Below are positions 49,261-57,441 of a stretch of DNA of 64,000 nt, one piece after another. Numbering within the stretch: position 1 is the stretch's first letter; every line of letters starts with the position of its first letter. The notes below the pieces were generated by a model. It worked only from the letters and a program-made list of their open reading frames with translations. It was not told the DNA's origin and did not search any database. This DNA is from CAVVNC01 sp963750015 (GTDB taxonomy: Bacteria > Desulfobacterota > Syntrophorhabdia > Syntrophorhabdales > WCHB1-27), in NCBI GenBank assembly GCA_963750015.1, contig CAVVPU010000059.1:1-64000 (forward strand), read 5' to 3'. The position numbers were made by a program, and so were the translations under genes.

Positions 49261-52200
49261 ATCGAATCCCAGTCAACATTTCCCCATTTTTCAGTCTTGA
49301 AGGCATCCGCAGGATCGGGCAAGACCTATGCTCTTTCGAGGCGGTTCGCAAGTTTCCTGCTGTCCGACAGAGTGCCCAGGAACCAGCTCGGAAATATTCT
49401 CGCCATCACCTTCTCTAATAACGCGGCCCGGGAAATGAAGGAAAGAGTTCTCAATCTGCTCAAAGGAATCTGCCTCGGCGATGATCGGCTTCTCGCAGAC
49501 TTCGGCGCTCTCCTGCGCCTACCTCCAACCTCGCTTCAAAAAAGAGCGGGGGAGATAGTGGACACCATCTTTGCGAATTATGGCGACTTCCAGGTGAAAA
49601 CTATCGACAGCTTTATGACAAGCATCTTCAAGGCTTCTGCCATCGACTTCGGTTACAGTCCCGACTTCGAAATCGTCATGAATAATGCCAGCCTCATGGA
49701 GTACGCTTTCGATCTCTTTCTCAGAAAGGTGAGGGAGGGTACGAGAGAGTGCGCATTGATGGAGCGCATCGTCGATTCTATTCTCGGAAACAGGGGCGCT
49801 GATTCGCCGTATCTCTGGGAACCGGCAAGGGAAATACTCGATGAGATGGAAGGCATATATAGAAAGCTCGCTGCATACGGAAAGCCGGTCAACACCGGGG
49901 ACGATGGGTTGGCCATAGGGGACGCCAAAAACAGGATTAAGGCGGCAGCCAGGGAGCTTGAGGATGTCATCAGGGAATCCGGTCTCGACAGGAACAAGGC
50001 AAGCTCATACGAGGCCCTCAGAACCGCAACTGAAACAGACAGTTTCCCTGACCTCATCGGCAAGGGCATGAAGATCTACCCTGTCTGCTCAACCCGATCC
50101 GGCAGTAAACGTGAAGCTTACCTTAACATAGCAGAAAGATGGAAGGCATTGAGGGATTTGGTTGCTGCTTACACGAGGCTCCACTCCCGTGCCTATTACA
50201 CTCCTTATGTAAATGCCTATAAGGGATTCTCCTGGATACTGGAGAGGGTTAAGAAGCATGAAGGGAAGATATTCATCGAAGACATTAACAGAAAACTTGC
50301 CGAGTACCTGAGTGACGAGCGCGTCCCCGATATCTATCTCCATCTGGGAGAAGTAATTTATCATTATCTCATTGATGAATTTCAGGACACATCGCCCATA
50401 CAATGGCGCAACCTCTTGCCTCTCTTGAGCAATTCCCTGTCCCAGGAAGGAAGCCTCTTTGTCGTGGGAGACACGAAGCAGGCCATATATGGCTTCAGGG
50501 ATGCAGACTACAGAATCATGAAAGGCGTCATGGAAAAAAATGAATTTCCTTCGGCCCTCCACTGCGTCGAGGAACTCGACAAGAATTACCGGAGTGACGA
50601 AGCTATCGTGACCTTTGCCGAGCAGCTTTTTCAGTGCGAGGTGCCGCGGTGGGAGGAATACCGGATCGCGGCCTGCGAAACCGGTCTGCTCGATTACCGG
50701 CAAGATGTGGAGGGGGCGAGGAGAGGAAAAGGATACGTTCAAACGTGCGTGGTTGAAAGAAACGATGAAGAGCCGCGGGAGAGAGAGAAGCTGTACGAGC
50801 TGATAGGAGAGCTGCTCAAAAGGGGATATCGCTATTCGGACATTACGATCATTTCAACCAAGAATAGTGATGTGGTCCGGTTCGCTACCTGGCTCAATAC
50901 CAAAAAAATACCATGCCTTTCGTACAGCAGCCTTGATATAAGAAAACGGAAGATCACCGGGGAGATAGTATCGCTTCTCAATTTCCTCGACTCCCCTCTC
51001 GACGATCTCTCCTTCGCCACTTTCATCCTTGGTGATATTTTTGCTGCCGTTTTGAAGGAACATGCCAGGGCAGCGACAAAGACAGCGATTCAAGACTTCT
51101 GCTTCATCCATAGAAAACGTGAGAAGGGGCCTCTCTACAAGGCATTTCAGGCTGAAATGGAAGAGCTTTGGAATACCTATTTCGACGGTCTCTTTCGCTC
51201 CTCGGGTTACCTGCCAATTTATGACCTCATTACCGAAATATACGTTACCTTCGATCTATTTCGGCTCTTCGGCAATAAGGAAGAGGCTGTACTGACCAAA
51301 ATACTGGAGGTGGTCAAGGACTTGGAAATAGAAGGCGGAGGAAGTCTCAGGGGCTTCCTCCGCTTCGCTGCATCAAAAGACGACGACGCAAATTGGAATG
51401 TCGATGTTCCCCATGGGATCGACGCGGTCAACGTAATGACGATCCACAAGTCGAAGGGATTGGAATTTCCCGTGGTGATACTGGTACTCTACGGAGAAAG
51501 GAGCAAAGGCTATCGTTATGTTGTGCGGGAAGAGGACGATTCCGTTTCCCTGCTGAGAGTGACAAAGGCAATTGCGGGGGCAGACGAGGACCTTGGAAGA
51601 CGTTACAATGACGAAAGGACAAAGGAGAGGGTCAACAGGCTGAACAGCCTGTACGTGGCACTTACCAGAGCGGTCTCCGAACTCTATGTGATTGGAGTCA
51701 AGCGGGAGAAAGACACTTTTCCTTTCACCATTTTTCCCGATGGCATGACATATTGTGCGGGAGAGGTTGTTGAAGTTGCCGCAAGACCGGAAGAGACGTC
51801 TGCCTCAAGTGAAATCCTCCACCTTTCAATGCCCTTTGAAAGCGGAGCAGGGTCGGACGACACTATCCGCTTTGAAGAGAAACGACGAGGAGAGCTTATG
51901 CACCGGATTCTTTCTTCGATAGAGTATATCGATGAAGGGGCGGAAGAAAGACTCGCCGAGGTTGTCGAGGAAATCAGCAGAAAGACGGGCATCGACCGGA
52001 CATCGGTCGACGAATTGGCAAAACCGGCCATGGCTTTTCTTCGGAGCCCCCCGGTTTCCGAATACCACACGCGAAAACCAGGAAGAAGGGTCTGGATGGA
52101 ACAGGAAGTGGCTGATTCGGAAGGGCGCCTTTTTCGGATCGATAGGATCGTCGTGGACCCAGATCGGGTTTTCGTCATAGAGTACAAATCCGGCAGCGAC

Positions 52201-52368
52201 CGAGCGAACGAAAAATCTCACTTCCTTCAAATGCGCAACTATCTCCGGCTCGTCAGGGAACTTTATACAGGAAGACCGGTCGAGGGCATCATCGGCTACG
52301 TCGATCTGAAAAAGATGACGCGCCTGACGGGCGACGAAGAGGTAGAGGTGTCCGAGAGCGGAGAATGA
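49261..52368 (+). CDS. addA: AddA-like UvrD/Rep helicase with C-terminal nuclease
   Basis: About 1035 residues. SF1A motifs in order: Walker A LKASAGSGKTYALS near the N-terminus, LIDEFQDTSPIQW (II), VVGDTKQAIYGFRDAD (III), DKNYRSDEAIV (IV), NVMTIHKSKGLEFPVVI (V) and LYVALTRAVSELYV (VI). A PD-(D/E)XK nuclease follows, with IDRIVVDPDRVFVIEYKSGS near the C-terminus. With its neighbour it should process DNA double-strand ends for RecA loading. The start is uncertain. An ATC at 49261 lies 8 nt after GGAGG and gives the expected N-terminus (ESQSTFPHFSVLKAS). A TTG at 49192 gives 23 extra residues and has no Shine-Dalgarno. Confidence 0.85.
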   Translation: MESQSTFPHFSVLKASAGSGKTYALSRRFASFLLSDRVPRNQLGNILAITFSNNAAREMKERVLNLLKGICLGDDRLLADFGALLRLPPTSLQKRAGEIVDTIFANYGDFQVKTIDSFMTSIFKASAIDFGYSPDFEIVMNNASLMEYAFDLFLRKVREGTRECALMERIVDSILGNRGADSPYLWEPAREILDEMEGIYRKLAAYGKPVNTGDDGLAIGDAKNRIKAAARELEDVIRESGLDRNKASSYEALRTATETDSFPDLIGKGMKIYPVCSTRSGSKREAYLNIAERWKALRDLVAAYTRLHSRAYYTPYVNAYKGFSWILERVKKHEGKIFIEDINRKLAEYLSDERVPDIYLHLGEVIYHYLIDEFQDTSPIQWRNLLPLLSNSLSQEGSLFVVGDTKQAIYGFRDADYRIMKGVMEKNEFPSALHCVEELDKNYRSDEAIVTFAEQLFQCEVPRWEEYRIAACETGLLDYRQDVEGARRGKGYVQTCVVERNDEEPREREKLYELIGELLKRGYRYSDITIISTKNSDVVRFATWLNTKKIPCLSYSSLDIRKRKITGEIVSLLNFLDSPLDDLSFATFILGDIFAAVLKEHARAATKTAIQDFCFIHRKREKGPLYKAFQAEMEELWNTYFDGLFRSSGYLPIYDLITEIYVTFDLFRLFGNKEEAVLTKILEVVKDLEIEGGGSLRGFLRFAASKDDDANWNVDVPHGIDAVNVMTIHKSKGLEFPVVILVLYGERSKGYRYVVREEDDSVSLLRVTKAIAGADEDLGRRYNDERTKERVNRLNSLYVALTRAVSELYVIGVKREKDTFPFTIFPDGMTYCAGEVVEVAARPEETSASSEILHLSMPFESGAGSDDTIRFEEKRRGELMHRILSSIEYIDEGAEERLAEVVEEISRKTGIDRTSVDELAKPAMAFLRSPPVSEYHTRKPGRRVWMEQEVADSEGRLFRIDRIVVDPDRVFVIEYKSGSDRANEKSHFLQMRNYLRLVRELYTGRPVEGIIGYVDLKKMTRLTGDEEVEVSESGE

Positions 52369-55244
52369 AGCGATTCGCAATCATACCACCGGCTGGAGAC
52401 CTCATCGAAGAAGTGGCTGGACGCTGCAACCCCTCCGGAAACGACTATGCCGAAACCCTCGTCGTCTTTCCGGGAAAAAGGCCGGCCCATTTCCTGAGAA
52501 GCCGTATTGCCACCCAGAGGAACACGGCTTTTATCCCACCGGTGATCCTGTCGATGGAAGAATTCATCGACAGGATTTACGAGCGGGCACATCCGGCAAC
52601 GGACAGAAGATTGGAGACCATAGATGCGGTGGCCTTCCTTTTTGAGATTCACCGGGCCATGGAACGGCCTCTTGGGGGCAAGGAGTTCCTGAATCTCGAT
52701 ACCTTTTTTCCCCTGGGTCTCAGGATTTATCGCGATATCGAGGAGCTTCTCATAGAGCAGATAGACGTTCGGCGGCTTAAGTCGGTGGAGGATCTTATCG
52801 AAACCCGCCTGCCACCCCAGACCGATGCCGAGTTGCAGTCACTCTCGTTCTTCTTCCAAAGGTTTTACAGTGCCATCAAGGAGGAAGGCTTTTCATCGAG
52901 GTCTGAACGGTTCCGCTTCGTGTCGTCAGAGCTTGAGCCTGCCATGCTTCCTTTCAGAAAAGTAATCTTTGCGGGGTTCTATGCATTGACGGAATGCGAA
53001 AGAAGACTTTTTGAAAAGCTGCTTTCGTGGGATTCGGCCTTCTTTCTGTTCCAGCAGGGCCCGGGCATGAATGAAAACCTTTCCCGCCTGGGGATTTCTG
53101 AGGCATCTGCCTTTCCCGAAGAAACTTCCTCTTCAGGAGAAGGGCCGGACCTTTATTTCCACAAAAGCCCCGACTCTCACGGACAGGTATTCGATCTCGC
53201 CGGCATTCTCAACTCGCAGATAGAGAAAGGGGCGGCGGAATCTCCTGGCGCAAACAGCTCCGAAGATGCTTTTTCTCTGGGAAGAATAGTAATCGTCCTT
53301 CCTTCTTCAGAAACCCTCTTTCCCTTGCTCTACCACGCGCTACCGCTCATCCCGAAAGAGGAATACAACATCTCCTTGGGGTACCCCCTGGAACGGACGC
53401 CAACATGGGGTTTCCTCAATAGTCTCATTCAGGCCGTCACATCGATGGATGAGGATAGGCTCTATATCCCCGACTATCTCAGTCTGGTCCTCCATCCCTA
53501 CGTGAAAAACCTCTACATGAGAGGGAGTGCGGAGACCACGAGGATCATTTTTCATGCCCTGGAGGAGGCCCTCATCGAGGACCGAACGAAAAGCTTCGTC
53601 CGTCTGGATGAAATAGAAGGGGACTCCAAGTTTTTCCAAATGGTGAGCCAACGGACGTCCGGTGCGGAGGGACAGGCGTCGCCTTCAGAGATCAGAGAGC
53701 ATCTGAAGATGATCCATGAAACCGTCATCAGAAAAACATGCTCTTTCGAAAGCATCGGGGATTTTGCCGGTAAAATGATAGGCATCCTCGCCTTTGTCTA
53801 CGATCACAGTTCGGCTCGTCTCCATCCCTATTTTCACCCTTTTGCCGAATCCTTCATGAAGGAATTGGATCTACTGCGAGGTTCACGCGTCAAAGAGCTC
53901 TCTTTTTCGGAGAGGAATAGCTATTTTCTTTTTCTCAAGAGGTATGTGGCCCAGTGTTTTACTCCCTTTGACGGGACTCCGTTGAGAGGGGCCCAGGTCC
54001 TCGGCTTTCTGGAAACCAGGAACCTCAGGTTTGAACAGGTTTTCATCCTCGACGCGAACGAAGGCGTTATCCCTGACACGAGGAAGGAAGAGAGTCTTCT
54101 GCCGACCAAGGTCCGCAAGATTCTGAGCATGCCGACATACCAGGAGAGGGACATGCTTAGCGCCTATTATTTTCACACCCTTATCGCTGGAGCCCGCTGT
54201 GCCCACATCTTCTTCCCGGAGAATGGAAAAAAAGAAAAGAGCAGGTTTGTAGAACAGATGCTCTGGGAGAGACAAAGAAAAGAAGAGATCAAAAACGCCG
54301 ATAGTTACATCAGATCCGTTGGGTACCGACTGAGCCTCGAGAACAGTCTTCCGCCGGAAATTCAAAAGTCCGCTTCCGTAACCGAGTTTCTCGGGTCGCG
54401 GTCCTATGATGCCACTTCTCTCGACGTCTACCTGCACTGCCCTCTGCAGTTCTATTACCGGTACGTGCTGAACCTGTCCAGGAGAGAGGAGGCCGGACCG
54501 GATGTGGAAAGACTCGACATCGGAAAGATCGTCCACAAGGTGCTTTTTACCTATTTCAAACGAAGAATGAACACTCAATTGGACGAAAGGCTCATCGACT
54601 TTTCAGAGATGCGGGAGGTTGCCGGACTCGTCTTCGAAGAAGCCTACGGGCCTCTTCCCATCGGAAAGGTTTATCTTTTGAAACGACAGATACTGAAACA
54701 GATGGAAGCCTTCCTCAAATATTACCAGGTGCCGTTGATAAACAGGGCTAAGTGCGAAATCCTTCACCTAGAACGAAGACTCGAAACAGTCATTTCTTCC
54801 TTTCGTTTCAAGGGCATCCTTGACCGGGTCGAGAAAAGGGACGACGACACATGCATCGTGGACTACAAGACTGGAGCCTCCGCCACCAGGTTGGCATGTG
54901 CTTTTGACAGGCTCGATGTGGATAACAGAAAGAGCTGGAACGAAGCCATCGGCAGCCTACAGCTTCCTTTCTACCTTTTTCTCTACGAAAGGACAACCGG
55001 GCTGAGCGTGGAGAAGCTGAAGGCCATGTTCCTGCTCCTCGGGAAGGCCCGACTCAGCGAAGAAGCAGAGTTGCCGCTCTTCGGAAAGAATGACGAAGTT
55101 GATGAGTGTTACGCCAAGATCAGGGGGGTAATCCATGCCTTGGTCAGGGAGATTACCGACCCGGACGTGCCTTTCGACCCGCAGAAGCGCGCCAAGAATG
55201 CGTGCCGGTCCTGCGACTTCAGGCACCTGTGCGCGGCTGAATAA
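52365..55244 (+). CDS. addB: AddB-like nuclease subunit with iron-sulfur cysteines
   Basis: 959 residues. The N-terminal helicase-like part is degenerate: LVVFPGKRPAHFLRSRIA stands where a Walker A would be, as in AddB-type proteins that lack ATPase activity. The C-terminal PD-(D/E)XK nuclease has CIVDYKTGAS near residue 830 and is bracketed by cysteines in LHCPLQFYYRYVL (about 690) and the terminal CRSCDFRHLC, matching the C...CxxCx5C set that ligates a [4Fe-4S] cluster in AddB. It overlaps addA by 4 nt (ATGA), supporting an equimolar complex. Confidence 0.87.
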   Translation: MKRFAIIPPAGDLIEEVAGRCNPSGNDYAETLVVFPGKRPAHFLRSRIATQRNTAFIPPVILSMEEFIDRIYERAHPATDRRLETIDAVAFLFEIHRAMERPLGGKEFLNLDTFFPLGLRIYRDIEELLIEQIDVRRLKSVEDLIETRLPPQTDAELQSLSFFFQRFYSAIKEEGFSSRSERFRFVSSELEPAMLPFRKVIFAGFYALTECERRLFEKLLSWDSAFFLFQQGPGMNENLSRLGISEASAFPEETSSSGEGPDLYFHKSPDSHGQVFDLAGILNSQIEKGAAESPGANSSEDAFSLGRIVIVLPSSETLFPLLYHALPLIPKEEYNISLGYPLERTPTWGFLNSLIQAVTSMDEDRLYIPDYLSLVLHPYVKNLYMRGSAETTRIIFHALEEALIEDRTKSFVRLDEIEGDSKFFQMVSQRTSGAEGQASPSEIREHLKMIHETVIRKTCSFESIGDFAGKMIGILAFVYDHSSARLHPYFHPFAESFMKELDLLRGSRVKELSFSERNSYFLFLKRYVAQCFTPFDGTPLRGAQVLGFLETRNLRFEQVFILDANEGVIPDTRKEESLLPTKVRKILSMPTYQERDMLSAYYFHTLIAGARCAHIFFPENGKKEKSRFVEQMLWERQRKEEIKNADSYIRSVGYRLSLENSLPPEIQKSASVTEFLGSRSYDATSLDVYLHCPLQFYYRYVLNLSRREEAGPDVERLDIGKIVHKVLFTYFKRRMNTQLDERLIDFSEMREVAGLVFEEAYGPLPIGKVYLLKRQILKQMEAFLKYYQVPLINRAKCEILHLERRLETVISSFRFKGILDRVEKRDDDTCIVDYKTGASATRLACAFDRLDVDNRKSWNEAIGSLQLPFYLFLYERTTGLSVEKLKAMFLLLGKARLSEEAELPLFGKNDEVDECYAKIRGVIHALVREITDPDVPFDPQKRAKNACRSCDFRHLCAAE

Positions 55245-55267
55245 GAAGCGCATAACCCCCATTTTCA

Positions 55268-55296
55268 TTGACCTCGCCAAGAAAAAGCATTATGAT
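55268..55296 (+). promoter_or_regulatory. Promoter of purA
   Basis: TTGACC (55268-55273), a 17-bp spacer and TATGAT (55291-55296), about 35 nt before the purA start. Confidence 0.7.
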
Positions 55297-55337
55297 AAAC
55301 GGGCTCGCGAGGATCGGGCAATATCAAGGGGGAATTC

Positions 55338-56630
55338 ATGTCAAACGTCGTAGCGGTCGGTCTCCAATGGGGCGACGAGGGCAAAGGAAAGATCATAGAT
55401 ATTCTGAGTGAGTACGCAGACGTCATCGTCAGGTATCAGGGCGGGGCTAATGCGGGGCATACGATCGTCGTCGGAAGCCGGAAAATAGTACTCCACCTCA
55501 TGCCATCAGGAATACTCCACAAAGGTAAGTACTGCGTCATCGGGAACGGAGTCGTACTCGATCCGGAGACATTAAAAGGGGAACTGGAAGAATTGAAGGC
55601 CCTGGGGCATATGGAGGACGACAAGCGCTTCATGATCAGTGCCCGGGCTCATCTCATCATGCCGTACCACAAAAAGTTGGACGCCCTTAGGGAAGCCGAA
55701 AAGAAGCAGAAGATAGGGACGACGGGAAGGGGGATCGGCCCGGCATATGAGGACAGGGTATCGAGAACGGGGATTAGAGTGATCGACCTTCTCGACAAGA
55801 AGGTTTTCAGGGAGAAAGTCAGGGACAACCTGAAGTTCAAGAACTTCCTTATAAAGCGGTATTACAAAGACGAGCCTTTTAACTTGCGCGAGGTGATAAA
55901 CGAAGTCGGGTCGTATCGTGACTTACTCAAGAAATATGTGGGGGACAACGTACAGTTCCTCCATAAGAGCATGGAGGAAGGCAAATCGTTGCTCTTCGAG
56001 GGGGCTCAGGGTACGTACCTTGATATCGATCACGGAACCTATCCTTTCGTGACCTCGTCCAGCACCGTTTCGGGAAATGCCGCTTGTGGCGCCGGTGTCT
56101 CACCTACTGCACTCGATTACGTTCTCGGCGTCTGCAAAGCTTATACGACGAGGGTAGGGGAGGGGCCTTTTCCTACAGAGTTGATCGGGCAAGAAGGCGA
56201 CGCGTTAAGGGAAAAAGGCGGGGAGTATGGCGCAACGACGGGCCGGCCTCGGAGGTGCGGGTGGTTTGACGCGGTGATTCTGAGACGGGCAGTGCTCCTC
56301 AACGGTGTAAAGGCCCTCGCTCTGATGAAGCTCGATGTACTCGACGATCTAGATACCATCAACGTCTGCGTGAAATACAGGATAGGGAAGAAGGTCTATA
56401 CCGACCCGCCCCTTGGAATGAAGGACTTGAGCATCTGCGAACCAGTCTACGAGCGACTCGACGGGTGGAAGCAGCCCTTGGGCAGCGCAAGAACATTCGA
56501 AGAGTTGCCGCAGAATGCAAGGAGGTATATAAACCGGCTCGAAGAGCTGGTTGGCGTGCCGATCGGAATGATATCGACCGGTCCCGAGAGAAGTCAAACC
56601 ATCATCCTACAGAACCCTTATCAGACGTAA
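55338..56630 (+). CDS. purA: Adenylosuccinate synthetase
   Basis: 430 residues, the family length. It starts MSNVVAVGLQWGDEGKGKII, the GTP-binding and catalytic Asp loop. QGGANAGHTIVV, TTGRGIGPAYEDRVSRTGIR, FEGAQGTYLDIDHGTYPFVT and the C-terminal STGPERSQTI also match. It catalyses GTP-dependent ligation of aspartate to IMP, the first step from IMP to AMP. It has its own promoter and a weak hairpin after the stop. Confidence 0.97.
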   Translation: MSNVVAVGLQWGDEGKGKIIDILSEYADVIVRYQGGANAGHTIVVGSRKIVLHLMPSGILHKGKYCVIGNGVVLDPETLKGELEELKALGHMEDDKRFMISARAHLIMPYHKKLDALREAEKKQKIGTTGRGIGPAYEDRVSRTGIRVIDLLDKKVFREKVRDNLKFKNFLIKRYYKDEPFNLREVINEVGSYRDLLKKYVGDNVQFLHKSMEEGKSLLFEGAQGTYLDIDHGTYPFVTSSSTVSGNAACGAGVSPTALDYVLGVCKAYTTRVGEGPFPTELIGQEGDALREKGGEYGATTGRPRRCGWFDAVILRRAVLLNGVKALALMKLDVLDDLDTINVCVKYRIGKKVYTDPPLGMKDLSICEPVYERLDGWKQPLGSARTFEELPQNARRYINRLEELVGVPIGMISTGPERSQTIILQNPYQT

Positions 56631-56657
56631 GAGGTCATCTGCCAAGACTCTCCACTG

Positions 56658-56680
56658 CCCGCCCGTAAAGCGGGCTATTT
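56658..56680 (+). terminator. Possible weak terminator after purA
   Basis: A 6-bp GC stem (GCCCGC with GCGGGC, 7-nt loop) followed by TATTT. The T run is poor, so termination may be partial. It lies just before the rpsU promoter. Confidence 0.35.
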
Positions 56681-56683
56681 CTG

Positions 56684-56713
56684 TTGACTTCGGCCAATCA
56701 GTTGGTGTTAAAT
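56684..56713 (+). promoter_or_regulatory. Promoter of the rpsU-rpoD operon
   Basis: TTGACT (56684-56689), an 18-bp spacer and TTAAAT (56708-56713), about 48 nt before rpsU. Confidence 0.6.
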
Positions 56714-56761
56714 ATTTTCTCTGTCATAGCAGGATACCATACGGAGGGAGGGGAAGAATGG

Positions 56762-56971
56762 ATGCCAGCTATTATCGTAAGGGATGGAGAGTCCTTTGAG
56801 ACTGCCCTGAGACGGTTTAAAAAGCAGTGTGAGAGAACCGGTATCTTTTCCGAAGTAAAGAGACACGAACATTACGAGAAGCCAAGCGTTAAAAGAAAAA
56901 AGAAGGTTCTTGCCGCCAAGAAAAGGGCCCTGAAGAAAATGAGACGGATGATCGAGAAAGGTCTTCACTAG
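56762..56971 (+). CDS. rpsU: 30S ribosomal protein S21
   Basis: 69 residues, beginning MPAIIVRDGESFETALRRFK, with CERTGIFSEVKRHEHYEKPS and a very basic tail. The ATG at 56762 follows a purine-rich GGAGGGAGGGGAAG; the frame is open further upstream but that part covers the promoter. S21 heads the macromolecular synthesis operon, here extended by yqeY and mutS2 before dnaG and rpoD. Confidence 0.96.
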   Translation: MPAIIVRDGESFETALRRFKKQCERTGIFSEVKRHEHYEKPSVKRKKKVLAAKKRALKKMRRMIEKGLH

Positions 56972-56974
56972 GCC

Positions 56975-57421
56975 ATGGGATATAAAGACGAAATCGCACA
57001 GGATCTCAAGAATGCGCTCAAAGAAAAGAACGTATTACGGGTGTCTGTCCTACGGATGCTCTTAACCTCTCTGAATTACAAAGAAATAGAAAAAAGGCAA
57101 CCCCTGACCGAAGAGGAGTTTCACGCGGTCGTGAAGACCATGATCAAACAGCACTCGGAATCTATAGAGAGCTTCGAAAAGGGGAAACGGGATGACCTGG
57201 CAGAAAAAGAAAAGAGGGAGTTGGAAATCCTCAAAGCCTTTGCCCCGGCTCAGATTTCCGGTGATGAACTGAAAGCCGAAGTGGAAGAAGCAATAAAGTC
57301 GCTAGGAGCAAAAGATCAGAAAGACATGGGAAGGGTAATGAAACTCCTCATGGAAAAACTATCGTCCCGAGTGGACGGGAAGGTGCTGAGTGAGATGGTG
57401 CGGAAAAGGCTGTCCCTGTAG
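56975..57421 (+). CDS. GatB/YqeY domain-containing protein
   Basis: 148 residues, wholly alpha-helical, with the family segments LKNALKEKNVLRVSVLRMLL, EKRELEILKAFAPAQISGDE and KDMGRVMKLLMEKLSSRVDG. The domain is related to the tRNA-contacting tail of GatB, but standalone YqeY has no settled function. It begins 3 nt after rpsU, the common position between rpsU and dnaG. Confidence 0.93.
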   Translation: MGYKDEIAQDLKNALKEKNVLRVSVLRMLLTSLNYKEIEKRQPLTEEEFHAVVKTMIKQHSESIESFEKGKRDDLAEKEKRELEILKAFAPAQISGDELKAEVEEAIKSLGAKDQKDMGRVMKLLMEKLSSRVDGKVLSEMVRKRLSL

Positions 57422-57441
57422 AGACTGTCGCGAAGCCACCT

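Noticed and set aside
45029..55244. Opp transporter plus addAB as a defence or uptake system
   Set aside because: The two sets are divergently transcribed with separate signals, and each is a standard housekeeping type. Adjacency alone does not support a joint function.
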